A DNA stretch of 64,000 nt from Polyangiaceae bacterium (GCA_020846005.1 JADLEQ010000023.1:1-64000), one strand, 5' to 3'; counted from the stretch's first letter, positions 32,220 through 41,973 are shown. Made by a program: numbers and translations. Notes: generated from the sequence alone by a model not told the origin.

Positions 32220-33488
32220 ATGCGTTACGCCCTCAATTCCACCGAAATCGTCGTTGGACTCGACCTCGGCTCCACCAAGGTGACCGCCGTCGTCGGTGAG
32301 GTGGACGCCGACTGTATCCGGATCCTCGGCGCGGGCACCGTCCCGTGCCGCGGGCTGCGCAAGGGTGTCGTCTCCAACATCGAGTACACCGTCCGGGCCA
32401 TCCGCGAGGCCGTCGACGCCGCCGAGAACATGGCCGGCGTCCAGATCTCCACCGTGTACGCCGGCGTCGCGGGCAGCCACGTGCGCTCGCACGTCTCCGA
32501 CGGCGTGTGCGCGATCGCCGGGCGCGAGGTGACCCGCGCCGATCTCGAGCGGGTCCTCGAGGGCGCCCGCGCCATCCCGGTGGACGCCGACCGCATGCTG
32601 CTCCATGCGCTCGCCCGCGAGTACGTCGTCGACAATCAGGACGGCATCCGAGATCCGGTGGGGATGAGCGGCGTCCGTCTCCAGGCGCGGGTGAACCTCG
32701 TCACCGCGGCGGCGAGCTGCGTGCAGAACGTGATCCGCTGCGTCGAGCGGTGCGAGCTCGAGGTCGCGGAGGTCGTGCTCCAGCCGCTCGCCGCAGCGGA
32801 CGCCGTGCTGAGCGAGGACGAGAAGGAGATCGGCGTCGCCGTACTGGACATCGGCGGCGGGACGAGCGACCTCGTCCTCTACGCGGATGGGGGCATCGCG
32901 CACGTGAGCGTGATCCCGGCCGGGGGCAACAACATCACCGCCGATCTCGCGGCGGGCCTGCGGACGCCCATGGGCGAGGCGGAGCGCCTGAAGTGCAACC
33001 AGGGGTGTGCGCTCGGTCGCATGATCGGGGAGGACGAGGAGGTCGAGGTGCCGGGCGTCCGCGGGCACGGCTCGCGCCGGGTGGCCCGTCGCCTGCTCGG
33101 GGACATCATCGAGCCGCGCGTCGAGGAGATCTTCGCCGAGGCGCGGCGGCGCATCGAGGAGCTGGGGCTCCTCGAGCAGATGGCGTCGGGTTGCGTCCTC
33201 ACCGGCGGGGCGGCCCTGATGGAGGGGATGGTGGAGTGCGCCGAGGAGGTGCTCGGCATGCCCGTGCGGCTCGGGATGCCCGAGGGCATCGACGGCATGG
33301 TCCAGCTCGTCCAGGCGCCGCGCTTCGCGGCGGCCGTCGGGCTCGTGCGGTACGGCGCGCAGGCGCTCTCCGACGCGGCGCTCCGCGAGCGGGATCGGGG
33401 CGCTCCGGCGCCCGCCGTCCTCCGCGACGCGCCGCGCGAGTCGGCGCGCGGCCGCGGCCTGATCGACTGGCTCCGCGCGGCGTTCTGA
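32220..33488 (+). CDS. ftsA: Cell division actin-like protein FtsA
   Basis: The product is 422 residues of the actin/HSP70 ATPase fold. Phosphate-1 is IVVGLDLGSTKVTAVVGEV (about 10-28), the FtsA-specific 1C domain covers about 85-165 (VYAGVAGSHVRSH...GREVTRADLERVLEGA), phosphate-2 is VAVLDIGGGTSDLVLY (about 210-225) and the adenosine motif is GCVLTGGAALMEGM. The C-terminus ends in a short amphipathic helix GLIDWLRAAF that attaches FtsA to the membrane. It anchors FtsZ filaments to the inner membrane. The ATG at 32220 has no strong ribosome-binding site. ftsZ follows after 274 bp. Confidence 0.95.
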   Translation: MRYALNSTEIVVGLDLGSTKVTAVVGEVDADCIRILGAGTVPCRGLRKGVVSNIEYTVRAIREAVDAAENMAGVQISTVYAGVAGSHVRSHVSDGVCAIAGREVTRADLERVLEGARAIPVDADRMLLHALAREYVVDNQDGIRDPVGMSGVRLQARVNLVTAAASCVQNVIRCVERCELEVAEVVLQPLAAADAVLSEDEKEIGVAVLDIGGGTSDLVLYADGGIAHVSVIPAGGNNITADLAAGLRTPMGEAERLKCNQGCALGRMIGEDEEVEVPGVRGHGSRRVARRLLGDIIEPRVEEIFAEARRRIEELGLLEQMASGCVLTGGAALMEGMVECAEEVLGMPVRLGMPEGIDGMVQLVQAPRFAAAVGLVRYGAQALSDAALRERDRGAPAPAVLRDAPRESARGRGLIDWLRAAF

Positions 33489-33762
33489 GCGCGCGGCCCC
33501 GGTGCTCCGGGGAGGGGGAAGGGGGCAGCGGGGCGCGCGGGCGGTCCGGCGCTCACGCTGGAGGGGTGCGCCGTGCGCCTCGGGCTCACCGCCGCGCACG
33601 GCACGTGGAAGACGCTCCCGATTTCTTTTCCCTCCGCGCGGGTTTCTGCAAAGAGCCGGGACGAACGCAGCGTGCCAACGGCTCGGAGGCGATCGCGACC
33701 CCGACCAGCGGCACCTCGAGCCGAGTCACGCGGGCACCGACCCGCTCCGGGAGGCAAGGACC
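33489..33762 (+). other. ftsA-ftsZ intergenic region
   Basis: This 274-bp gap is unusually long for an ftsA-ftsZ pair. No gene is seen. It contains a T-rich island (GATTTCTTTTCCCTCC around 33619-33634) in otherwise GC-rich DNA, and ends with a good ribosome-binding site (GGGAGG at 33749-33754, AAGGA at 33756-33760). I could not find a TAnnnT -10 element, so ftsZ is probably read through from ftsA, with the gap acting as a long leader that could influence ftsZ translation or stability. Confidence 0.45.
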
Positions 33763-35037
<1,275 letters not shown>

Positions 35038-35053
35038 GCCGCGCCCCGCGATC

Positions 35054-35269
35054 CTACTCCACGATCTCGGCTGCCTGGCAGCGGGTCGGCGTCTCCTTCG
35101 GGCAGTAGTAGATGTCCCCGCCGACAGGGAGGAACAGGATGTGGCGGTCCTTGGTGTACCAGGCGTCCCCGGAGACGTTCGTCGTCGTCGGCTGACCCGT
35201 CTGGACAAAGGTGCAGCCGCCGGTGACCGCCGCGGCGAGCGCGGCGCAGAGGAGGGCTCCGCGCGTCAT
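35054..35269 (-). CDS. Tiny lipoprotein, second of a related pair
   Basis: The 71-residue product has lipobox TGGC (Cys19). The mature part carries DAWYTKDRHILFLPVGGDIYYCPKETPTRC, with two cysteines likely to pair. It resembles the preceding gene product in size and in the order aromatic-charged strand, (Y/I)-Y-(H/Y)-C, about ten residues, C, then a short acidic end, so the two look like a tandem duplication. The ATG overlaps the stop of the upstream gene (ATGA). The function is unknown. It is convergent with ftsZ (16-bp gap). Confidence 0.7.
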   Translation of the reverse strand: MTRGALLCAALAAAVTGGCTFVQTGQPTTTNVSGDAWYTKDRHILFLPVGGDIYYCPKETPTRCQAAEIVE

Positions 35270-35460
35270 GGCAGCTCCTCGTCGACGGCGGTGCAGACCG
35301 GCTTCCCGCTGCTCGCGTCGCAGTGGTAGACGGTCGCGCTGAAGATGCTCTGGTTGACGACGTAGGCCTTGCGCTCGTGCGAGACGACGAGGGTGCGGTT
35401 CACGCAGCCCGTCGCGCCCGCCGCGCCGAGGAGCGCGAGGAGGAGGACGGTTCGGTTCAT
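35266..35460 (-). CDS. Tiny lipoprotein, first of a related pair
   Basis: The 64-residue product has lipobox ATGC (Cys19) followed by about 45 residues (RKAYVVNQSIFSATVYHCDASSGKPVC) with two cysteines. The start ATG lies 7 nt after a TAGCCG hexamer, and a TTGACG sits 18 bp further upstream, so it is probably transcribed from its own near-leaderless promoter. Its stop overlaps the next gene's ATG. No family is recognised. Location in the outer or inner membrane cannot be decided; the residue after Cys is Val. Confidence 0.7.
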   Translation of the reverse strand: MNRTVLLLALLGAAGATGCVNRTLVVSHERKAYVVNQSIFSATVYHCDASSGKPVCTAVDEELP

Positions 35461-35467
35461 GGGGCAC

Positions 35468-35497
35468 CGGCTATCGCGGCGGCGGCAGCGGCGTCAA
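35468..35497 (-). promoter_or_regulatory. Putative leaderless promoter of the small lipoprotein pair
   Basis: On the minus strand TTGACG (35497-35492), an 18-bp spacer and TAGCCG (35473-35468) precede the ATG at 35460 by seven bases. The -35 hexamer contains the TGA stop codon of the upstream transpeptidase gene, so the promoter is built into the gene end. Confidence 0.5.
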
Positions 35498-37368
35498 CGG
35501 GCCGGGGCCGGAGGCGTCGCCGGGTCCGCGGGCGCTCGCGGTGGCGCCGCCGGCCGCGCGGCCAGCGCGCGGCCGCCCTCTCTGGGATCGGCGTACGCCC
35601 AGGCGACGCCGTCGAGCACCAGCGCGTCGTTGGCGTCCCCCATGGGGAGGCCACCCGCGACACGGTGACCGAGCGCCTCGAGTCCTCGCGTGAGCTCCGC
35701 GGGGATCGGGCGACCCCGCTCGATCCGCACGTGGTCGGGGACGAACGAGTGGTGGAGGCGGGGCGCATCGATCGCGTCGTCGAGGGGGAGCCCGTGATCG
35801 ACGAGGTGGCGGAGCACCTGGGTCACCGTGCTCGGGATCGTCTCGCCGCCCGGCGAACCGAGCACCAGCAGCACCGCGCCATCGCGGAGCACGAGCGCCG
35901 GAGACATCGAGCTCACGCTCCGCCGGCCCGGGGCGGGGAGGTTGACGCCCGCGGTGCCGAACGCGGCCACGGAGTCGTTCAGCACCACGCCGGCCGCGCT
36001 CACGCCCGCTCCGAAGCCGGCGGAGAGCGTCGTGGTGCAGCTCACGACCATGCCGTCGGCGTCCACGATCGAGAAGTGCGTGGTGTGCTCCTGCTCGGCC
36101 GTCGCCGCCGCGTACATCTCCGGATCGATCTCGCGCGACGGCGTGGCGCGGCGCGGGTCGAGGCGGGGGGGGGCGTCGAGGAGCAGCCGCGGCGCGGCCC
36201 AGCGCCGGCGCAGCTCCGCGTCCGCTTCCGCGCCGAGCGCCTCCGGGTCCCCGACGCGCCGGCGGCGCTCGGCGTGCGCGCGACGCCAGACCTCGACGAC
36301 GAGGTGGACCTCCTCGGCGGACCCCGGCGCCCGCTCCCACGCGCGCAGCTCCCCGAGCGCGGCGAGGGTGAGCGCCACCACCGCGCCTCCCCCGGAGGGA
36401 GGGGGCATGAGCTCGACGTCGAGGCCACGATACCGGACGCGCAGCGGCTCACGCACGACGGCGCGGTACCCGGCGAGGTCCTCCGGCGCGATCCGTTCGC
36501 GGCCGAGGCGCGCGATGATCGCGGCGGCCGTCTCGCCCTCGTAGAACCCTGCGCGCCCGCGGCTCGCGACGCGCTCCAGCGTGCGGGCCAGCTCCGGCTG
36601 CCTCAGGCGCGCGCCGCGTGCCAGCGGCGCGCCGCCCCTCCCGAAGACGGCCCGGGCGCCGGCGTCCAGGTGCCGCCATGCCCACCGGATCGTCCGCGCC
36701 TGCCGGTCACCCACGCGATGGCCGTCGCGGGCCAGGCGGACCGCCGGCTCGATCAGGTGAGCCCACGGGAGGCGCCCGAGCCGCTCGTGGGCGAGCGCCA
36801 GCCCGGCGACCGTCCCTGGTACTCCTACCGAGGAGGGGCCGCGCCCCCCCGCCGCGATCATGGCCGAGAACCGTCGCGGGTCCACGCCGCTCGGGGCCGT
36901 CTCCCGGAAGTCGATCGCCGTCGTCGGCCCGCCGCGCGGCCGCGCGAGGAGGAAGCCACCGCCACCGAGGTTGCCCGCGCTCGGGTGCGTGACGGCGAGC
37001 GCTGCGGCGACGGCGACGGCCGCGTCGACGGCGTTGCCCCCCGCCTCGAGCACCGAGACGCCTGCGCGGGTCGCGTGCTCCTCCACGCTCGTGACGACGC
37101 CGTGCCGCCCCGAGACGGAGCGCTCGCCGCCGCCGACGATCCGGGGCGGCGGGCCGTGGTCGGACGGAGGGGCCGTCGCGGCAGCGCTCGGCGGCGCCGT
37201 GCCGGGCGGCGAAGGGGGCGCGCCGAGCGGCCGCCCTCCCGCCGAGGCGCTGGCGGCCGACGCAGGCAGCGACGGCTCCCGCGGCGCGTCGCGCCCGCAG
37301 CCCAGCGCGGCGACGCCGAGCATCGCGCCGAGGAGCGCCGGCGCCGCTCGCGCGCTCGTCCGGCTCAC
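35494..37368 (-). CDS. ggt: Gamma-glutamyltranspeptidase family lipoprotein
   Basis: The product is 624 residues with a lipoprotein signal (lipobox ALGC, Cys24) and a Pro/Ala/Ser linker. The NTN-hydrolase body starts at HGVVTSVEEHATRAGVSVLEAGGNAVDAAVA, with the family stretches NLGGGGFLLARP, DFRETAP and SVGVPGTVAGLALAHE. Autoprocessing would free the nucleophile Thr in EHTTHFSIVDADGMVVSCTTTL. Substrate and lid features NLPAPGRRSVSSMSPALVL and GSPGGETIP are present. It likely hydrolyses gamma-glutamyl amides such as glutathione outside the inner membrane. It starts with GTG overlapping the stop of the DUF4013-like gene (4 nt) and is the last gene of that three-gene operon. Confidence 0.9.
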   Translation of the reverse strand: MSRTSARAAPALLGAMLGVAALGCGRDAPREPSLPASAASASAGGRPLGAPPSPPGTAPPSAAATAPPSDHGPPPRIVGGGERSVSGRHGVVTSVEEHATRAGVSVLEAGGNAVDAAVAVAAALAVTHPSAGNLGGGGFLLARPRGGPTTAIDFRETAPSGVDPRRFSAMIAAGGRGPSSVGVPGTVAGLALAHERLGRLPWAHLIEPAVRLARDGHRVGDRQARTIRWAWRHLDAGARAVFGRGGAPLARGARLRQPELARTLERVASRGRAGFYEGETAAAIIARLGRERIAPEDLAGYRAVVREPLRVRYRGLDVELMPPPSGGGAVVALTLAALGELRAWERAPGSAEEVHLVVEVWRRAHAERRRRVGDPEALGAEADAELRRRWAAPRLLLDAPPRLDPRRATPSREIDPEMYAAATAEQEHTTHFSIVDADGMVVSCTTTLSAGFGAGVSAAGVVLNDSVAAFGTAGVNLPAPGRRSVSSMSPALVLRDGAVLLVLGSPGGETIPSTVTQVLRHLVDHGLPLDDAIDAPRLHHSFVPDHVRIERGRPIPAELTRGLEALGHRVAGGLPMGDANDALVLDGVAWAYADPREGGRALAARPAAPPRAPADPATPPAPAR

Positions 37369-38225
37369 GACGGGCCTCCGCGGGCGGGCGGGCGCGGCAC
37401 GCGCACTCTGGGCGCGGTGGGGGCGGCCGCGCGCAGCTCCGAGGGCAGCAGGGAGCGCGGGGGCACGTCCTCGTGCGGGTGGGCGGCGGCCGCCTCGCGG
37501 AGCTGGGAGCGGAGGTGGAGCGCCGCGAGCTGGACGCACCCGAGCGCCGGCACCACGCCGACGCCGCACGCGAGCGCGCCGAGCGCGACACACGCGACGG
37601 CGATCACGGCGAACCCGGGCGCGACGCGGAGCAGCGGCCACCACGTGCGACGGGCGGCGCGGAGCAGCGCAGGGAGCGCCAGCGGCTCGTCGCGGTGTAG
37701 CTCGACGTGAGTCAGGGCAGCGGTCGCGAGGGCCGCGCTCACGGCGAGCGCGCCGCTCGCCAGCCCGGCCCCGGCGATGAGCGCGAGGGCGCCGAGCGGC
37801 CCCTCGCCGAGCGCGAGCACGAACGCGAGCGCGGGCAGCAGCGTGATCGCGAACGCGAGGAGCGTCGCGCCCAGCGCGAGCGCGCCGCCGTGGCCGGCGA
37901 GCAGCGGAGCCAGGCCGCTCCGCGCATGGACGGGGAGATCGATCAAGCGGAGCGGCGGCAGCGGCTGCGGATCGTGCTGCGCCAGTCGTCGATGCGCCTC
38001 CCCCAGCCAGCCGTAGACCACCAGCCAGCCGAGGATCGGCAGCGCGGTCAGCGCCCCGGCGATGGACCACACCAGCCACGGGCGCGGCACGGACGTAGCG
38101 AGCAGAAACGCGCGCCAGGCGCTCGGCGCGGGCGCGCGGGCGGGACCGGGCGCGAGCGCGACGGGGACGCCGGCCGGAGGGGGCTCGAGGTCGAGGTCGT
38201 CCGTCGTCAAGGCGGCGCCGCTCAC
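37365..38225 (-). CDS. DUF4013-like polytopic membrane protein (second paralogue)
   Basis: The product is 286 residues with about six membrane helices and an Ala/Leu/Gly-rich core. The pattern RPWLVWSIAGALTALPILGWLVVYGWLGEAHRRLAQHDPQPLPPL, followed later by FAVIAVACVALGALACGVGVVPALGCVQLAALHLRSQL, parallels the neighbouring gene product segment by segment, so they are tandem paralogues. The DUF4013 assignment is from this overall pattern (loop with LP-P-L after helix 2, long later helices). The GTG start overlaps the upstream stop by 4 nt. No function is known; it may act as a membrane scaffold for the transpeptidase lipoprotein encoded next. Confidence 0.75.
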   Translation of the reverse strand: MSGAALTTDDLDLEPPPAGVPVALAPGPARAPAPSAWRAFLLATSVPRPWLVWSIAGALTALPILGWLVVYGWLGEAHRRLAQHDPQPLPPLRLIDLPVHARSGLAPLLAGHGGALALGATLLAFAITLLPALAFVLALGEGPLGALALIAGAGLASGALAVSAALATAALTHVELHRDEPLALPALLRAARRTWWPLLRVAPGFAVIAVACVALGALACGVGVVPALGCVQLAALHLRSQLREAAAAHPHEDVPPRSLLPSELRAAAPTAPRVRVPRPPARGGPS

Positions 38226-39082
38226 GCGCGCGGGGCGCCGCCGCCGGCGAGCGCCTGCTCGGCGGGGACGGGCTGCGGCTCCTGGAGCGGGATCTCCGCG
38301 CCGCCGCGCGCGCGGTGATCGTCGTAGAGCTGCCAGCGCAGGTGCATCGCGGCGATCTGCACGACGACGATCGCAGGGAAGAGCCCCACGTAGCAGGCGA
38401 GCATCCCGCAGAGCACGAGCCCCGTCGCCACCATGCCGAACACGAGGTTCTTCACGATGACGCGCCAGGCCGTCGCCCGGGCATACGCCATCGAGTCGCT
38501 GAACCGGAAGGCGCCCTCGAACGTGCCCGTCAGCTCCGCGCGCGTCTGAAAGGCGTTGTACACCGGACCGACCGCCAGCAGGAACAGCGCCCACGCAAGG
38601 GCCATCACCACGCTGACGAGCACCACCACGATCGGCTCCCCGGTGGCCGCGCCGATCGCCACCGTGATCCCCATCCCGATCGCGATGGCGAGGTACACGA
38701 GGAAGAACACGGGGAGCCCGACGACCAGCCCGACGAGGAAGGGCGCCAGGCCGCGGTTCACCCAGTACATGAGGTCACCGAAGTCGAGCTTGGGGAAGGG
38801 CGACGGGTGGCGGCGCACGAGGCGCTGGTGGACCTCGACGAGCCACCCGGCGAAAGCGAGCGGCCCGACGAGCGGGATGAGCGACAGCACGATCGACAGG
38901 AGCAGGTCGTTCTTCCAGTTCGGGTTGGTGAACGCGAAGCGCACGCCGTCCAGCACCCGCACCGGTCGGCGCGCGCCCGGCCCGGGGCCGAGCGCCGCGG
39001 CAGCCGCGTACGGGGACGGGACGTACGGCGACGCGCCGGGCTGCGGCGGAGGCTGGAAGCGAGGCGTGCCGGAGCCATCCAT
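38222..39082 (-). CDS. DUF4013-like polytopic membrane protein (first paralogue)
   Basis: The product is 286 residues. A Pro/Ala/Tyr-rich cytoplasmic N-terminus (1-50) precedes RVLDGVRFAFTNPNWKNDLLLSIVLSLIPLVGPLAFAGWLVEVHQRLVRRHPSPFPKLDFGDL, which is characteristic of DUF4013 membrane proteins, and about six helices follow. The final YVGLFPAIVVVQIAAMHLRWQLYDD is shared with the paralogue downstream. The ATG lies 7 nt after a TAGCGT hexamer, supporting this start and a leaderless transcript. It heads an operon of two DUF4013-like genes and a gamma-glutamyltranspeptidase. The function is unknown. Confidence 0.8.
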   Translation of the reverse strand: MDGSGTPRFQPPPQPGASPYVPSPYAAAAALGPGPGARRPVRVLDGVRFAFTNPNWKNDLLLSIVLSLIPLVGPLAFAGWLVEVHQRLVRRHPSPFPKLDFGDLMYWVNRGLAPFLVGLVVGLPVFFLVYLAIAIGMGITVAIGAATGEPIVVVLVSVVMALAWALFLLAVGPVYNAFQTRAELTGTFEGAFRFSDSMAYARATAWRVIVKNLVFGMVATGLVLCGMLACYVGLFPAIVVVQIAAMHLRWQLYDDHRARGGAEIPLQEPQPVPAEQALAGGGAPRA

Positions 39083-39089
39083 GCGCCGG

Positions 39090-39095
39090 ACGCTA
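39090..39095 (-). promoter_or_regulatory. Putative -10 element of the DUF4013-ggt operon
   Basis: TAGCGT on the minus strand (39095-39090), seven bases before the ATG at 39082. A 17-bp spacer would place its -35 (GTCGAT) on the same bases as the -35 of the opposite promoter for the gene at 39153. Confidence 0.4.
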
Positions 39096-39113
39096 CCACG
39101 TCGCCCAGCGCCA

Positions 39114-39143
39114 TCGACGCGGCGGGCCCACCCGCGCTAGGAA
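39114..39143 (+). promoter_or_regulatory. Putative promoter of the PEGA protein gene
   Basis: TCGACG (39114-39119), 18-bp spacer, TAGGAA (39138-39143), then nine bases to the ATG at 39153. The -35 overlaps that of the divergent operon, so the two could not easily be occupied by RNA polymerase together. Confidence 0.4.
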
Positions 39144-39152
39144 CACGCTGGC

Positions 39153-40697
39153 ATGTGGGTCCACCGCCTCGACGACTCCCACGATGGGGTGCGCGGCGCC
39201 GCGCCCAGGCGCCGCGCCCGCGCGCGCGGCTGGGCGGGCGCGCTCGTCGTCGCGGCGGCGCTCACGCAGGTCCCGCGCGCACACGCGCAGACGGACGAGC
39301 AGCGCGCCGAGGCGCGCGAGCGCTTCGACCGCGGCCTCCGGCTCTTCAACCAAGGAGACAACGGCGGCGCGCTGGCGGAGTTCGAGCGCGCGTACGCGCT
39401 CGTCGATCATCCGGTCGTGCTCTTCAACATCGGGCTGGTGCGCGCCGCGGCGGGGCAGCCCGTGCAGGCGGTGGAGGCCTTCGACGAGCTCCTCGGCCGG
39501 CCGCGCGGGCTGGACGCCGAGCGCCTGGAGCGGGCCCGCGCGGTGCGCGCCGCGCAGGCGGCGCGCGTCGCCGAGATCGAGGTGCGGGCGCCGATCGCCG
39601 GCGCGACCGTCGAGGTGGACGGGGTCGAGGTGGGACGTACCCCGCTCGCGGCGCCCGTGCGCGTCGCGAGCGGGCAGCGCCTCGTGGTGGTCGTGGCGCC
39701 CGGCCACGCCCCGGCCCGCCAGCGGGTGACCGTCGCCGGTCGCGCGAAGGCCGTGGTCGAGCTCGCCCTCGTCCCGCTCGAGGGGTCGCTCGCGCGGCTC
39801 GAGGTCGACACGAGCCTCCTCGACGCCGAGATCTGGGTGGACGGCCAGGTCGTCGGCCACGCGCCGCTCGCTGCGCCGCTGGTCCTGCCGCCGGGCGAGC
39901 GAGCGGTCGAGGTCCGCCGTCCCGGCTACCGGCCCGCGCGGGCGAAGGTGACGCTGGGGCAGGGCGCGTCCGGGCGCGTCGCGCTCGAGCCCGAGGTCGA
40001 TCGGAGCGCGCTCGCGCGCGAGGGGGGGCGCCTGCGCCTCGTGGTGAGCGAGCCGAACGCGGTCGTCTTCGTGGACGGCGCGCCCTCGGGGCCCCAGGGG
40101 TCGACGCTCATGCTCCCGCCCGGTCGGCACCTCGTGCGCGTCGAGCGCGCCGAGTTCTTCCCGTTCGAGCGCGAGGTCCAGGTGCCCCGGGGGGGCACGG
40201 CGACCGTCGCCGTGGAGCTCGAGCCGACGCCGGAGCACCGCGCGGCGTACGCCGGCTCCGCGTCGTCGCGGCGTACGTGGGGGTGGATCACCGCGGGCGC
40301 GGGAGGCGTGGCGCTGCTCGGAGGCGGCGGCTTCCTCCTGTGGAACTCGAGCGAGAAGAGCGCCGCGTCGCGTGCGTTCGAGCGCGAGGCCGCGCGCAAC
40401 GACACGGGTGGCGACTGCGATCCGGCGCTCGGCCTGCAGACGGACGGCTGCCTGGTCGCGCTGGACCTCGCGCTCACGAAGCTGGAGGACGTGCGCTCAC
40501 GTGACACCTTCGGCTGGGTCGGCGTGGGCGTCGGCGCAGCGGCGGCCGCCCTCGGCGTGACGCTCGTGCTCACCGGAGACGACCCGGACCGCTACGAGCC
40601 CCGGCCCGAGAGCGATGTGTTTGGGCGGGTGCGCGCGGTCCCCGTAGGCTGGGTGCAGGCGGCGGGAGGCGGGGTCGGGCTCCTTGGCACGTTCTGA
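39153..40697 (+). CDS. TPR-PEGA domain secreted/membrane protein
   Basis: The product is 514 residues. A signal peptide ends near RAHA-Q (about residue 47). One TPR-like helical pair (ARERFDRGLRLFNQGDNGGALAEFERAYAL, about 52-110) is followed by three PEGA repeats (about 148-205, 222-282 and 300-360). The repeats each have the pattern IxxP/S-x-AxVxVDGxxVGxxPL...LxPGxHxVxVxxxGYxP. A hydrophobic helix (about 378-400), a loop with two Cys and a second helix (about 447-470) close the protein. PEGA repeats are small beta domains often linked to S-layers or envelope sensing. The ATG is 9 nt after TAGGAA. It overlaps the next gene by 14 nt. Confidence 0.8.
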   Translation: MWVHRLDDSHDGVRGAAPRRRARARGWAGALVVAAALTQVPRAHAQTDEQRAEARERFDRGLRLFNQGDNGGALAEFERAYALVDHPVVLFNIGLVRAAAGQPVQAVEAFDELLGRPRGLDAERLERARAVRAAQAARVAEIEVRAPIAGATVEVDGVEVGRTPLAAPVRVASGQRLVVVVAPGHAPARQRVTVAGRAKAVVELALVPLEGSLARLEVDTSLLDAEIWVDGQVVGHAPLAAPLVLPPGERAVEVRRPGYRPARAKVTLGQGASGRVALEPEVDRSALAREGGRLRLVVSEPNAVVFVDGAPSGPQGSTLMLPPGRHLVRVERAEFFPFEREVQVPRGGTATVAVELEPTPEHRAAYAGSASSRRTWGWITAGAGGVALLGGGGFLLWNSSEKSAASRAFEREAARNDTGGDCDPALGLQTDGCLVALDLALTKLEDVRSRDTFGWVGVGVGAAAAALGVTLVLTGDDPDRYEPRPESDVFGRVRAVPVGWVQAAGGGVGLLGTF

Positions 40698-41877
40698 GGC
40701 GGCAGGGTCCGAGCGCGGGGGCCCGATCGAGCCAGCGCTGCTGCGGGGGGCGTACCGCGCCTTCTCGGTCCCCGGCCGCGTGCTGCTCACCGGTCACTCC
40801 CACCAGGCGTGGCCGGACGTGGCGCGCGACGCGCAGCTCGCGGCCTTCGACGACGCGGCCCTCCACGTCGACGACAAGTGGAGCCGCGCCCTCGCGCGCG
40901 CGGAGCGGGTGCGCGAGTTCGTGGCCGGGCGCCTCGGGGGCGCGCCGGGCGAGTATGCCCTCGGGGGTAGCACACACGAGCTCGTCGTGCGGTTCCTCTC
41001 GGCGCTCGACCTCGCGCGCCGGCCCCACCTCGTCACGACGTCCGGTGAGTTTCACAGCGCCGATCGTCAGCTCCGTCGCCTGGTCGAGGCGGGCGTCGAG
41101 GTGACGTTCGTCGCGTCGTCGCCGCTGGAGTCGTTGGCCGAGCGGCTGGCGCGCGAGCTCAGGCCCGAGACCGCCGGGGTACTCGTCTCCGCCGTGCTGT
41201 TCGAGACCTCGGCCGTCGTGCCGGGGCTCGGGGGCGTGGTGGAGGCTGCCGCTCGGGTCGGCGCGCACGTCCTCGTCGACGCCTACCACGCGTGGGGGGT
41301 CGTCCCGCTGCGCCTCGAGGAGCTCGGCGCAGAGCGGGTGTGGGTCGTCGCGGGGGGCTACAAGTACGCTCAGTGGGGCGAGGGAGCGTGCTTCCTCCGC
41401 GTACCCCCCGCGACGTCGCTGCGGCCAGTCGTCACCGGCTGGTTCGCGGGCTTCGACGAGCTGGACCACGCGCGGCGCGCGGGGCCGGTGGGGTATGCGT
41501 CGCGGCCCGCCGAGCGGTTCGCTGGCGCGACCTACGATCCGACGAGCCACTACCGCGCGGCCGCGGTGTGTGACTTCTTCGATCGGGAGCAGCTCACGCC
41601 GCCGCGGCTGCGTGAGCTCTCTCTCCGGCAGACAGCGCGCCTCATCGCCGGCCTCGACACGCACGGCTTCGAGCTGCTGACCCCGCGGGCGGCCGCGTGC
41701 CGTGGAGGGTTCGTCGCCGCCCGCGTGCGCGACGCGCGGCGGGCCGTCGAGCAGCTACGCGCGCGCGGCGTGTGGGTGGACGCGCGCGGTGAGGCCCTGC
41801 GGCTCGGGCCGGCGCCGTACGTCACCGACGACGAGCTCGACCTCGCTGTCGCCGAGCTGGCGGCGATCGCGCGCTGA
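40684..41877 (+). CDS. Kynureninase-like class V aminotransferase-fold PLP enzyme
   Basis: The product is 397 residues. LLTGHSHQAWPD near the N-terminus, GGSTHELVVRFLSAL, VTTSGEFHSADRQLRRL, VDAYHAWGVVPL (Asp and His that contact PLP) and the Schiff-base lysine in VVAGGYKYAQWGEGACFLR give the kynureninase/class V aminotransferase fold. Substrate is not determinable from sequence; kynureninase is the nearest named type, but the N-terminal substrate loop differs. The TTG start at 40684 overlaps the end of the PEGA gene by 14 nt. No ribosome-binding site stands out. No tryptophan-degradation partner genes are nearby, so a different beta-elimination or hydrolytic reaction is possible. Confidence 0.78.
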   Translation: MARSEAAGSERGGPIEPALLRGAYRAFSVPGRVLLTGHSHQAWPDVARDAQLAAFDDAALHVDDKWSRALARAERVREFVAGRLGGAPGEYALGGSTHELVVRFLSALDLARRPHLVTTSGEFHSADRQLRRLVEAGVEVTFVASSPLESLAERLARELRPETAGVLVSAVLFETSAVVPGLGGVVEAAARVGAHVLVDAYHAWGVVPLRLEELGAERVWVVAGGYKYAQWGEGACFLRVPPATSLRPVVTGWFAGFDELDHARRAGPVGYASRPAERFAGATYDPTSHYRAAAVCDFFDREQLTPPRLRELSLRQTARLIAGLDTHGFELLTPRAAACRGGFVAARVRDARRAVEQLRARGVWVDARGEALRLGPAPYVTDDELDLAVAELAAIAR

Positions 41878-41973
41878 CCCGCGGGGCCCGGCCCGCTCGG
41901 GCGGCCTCGCGACGATCGCGAAGGAATCGCCGGAGGCGAGACCGCGCGCGCAGCGCCTGCGCGGTATCTCTCT

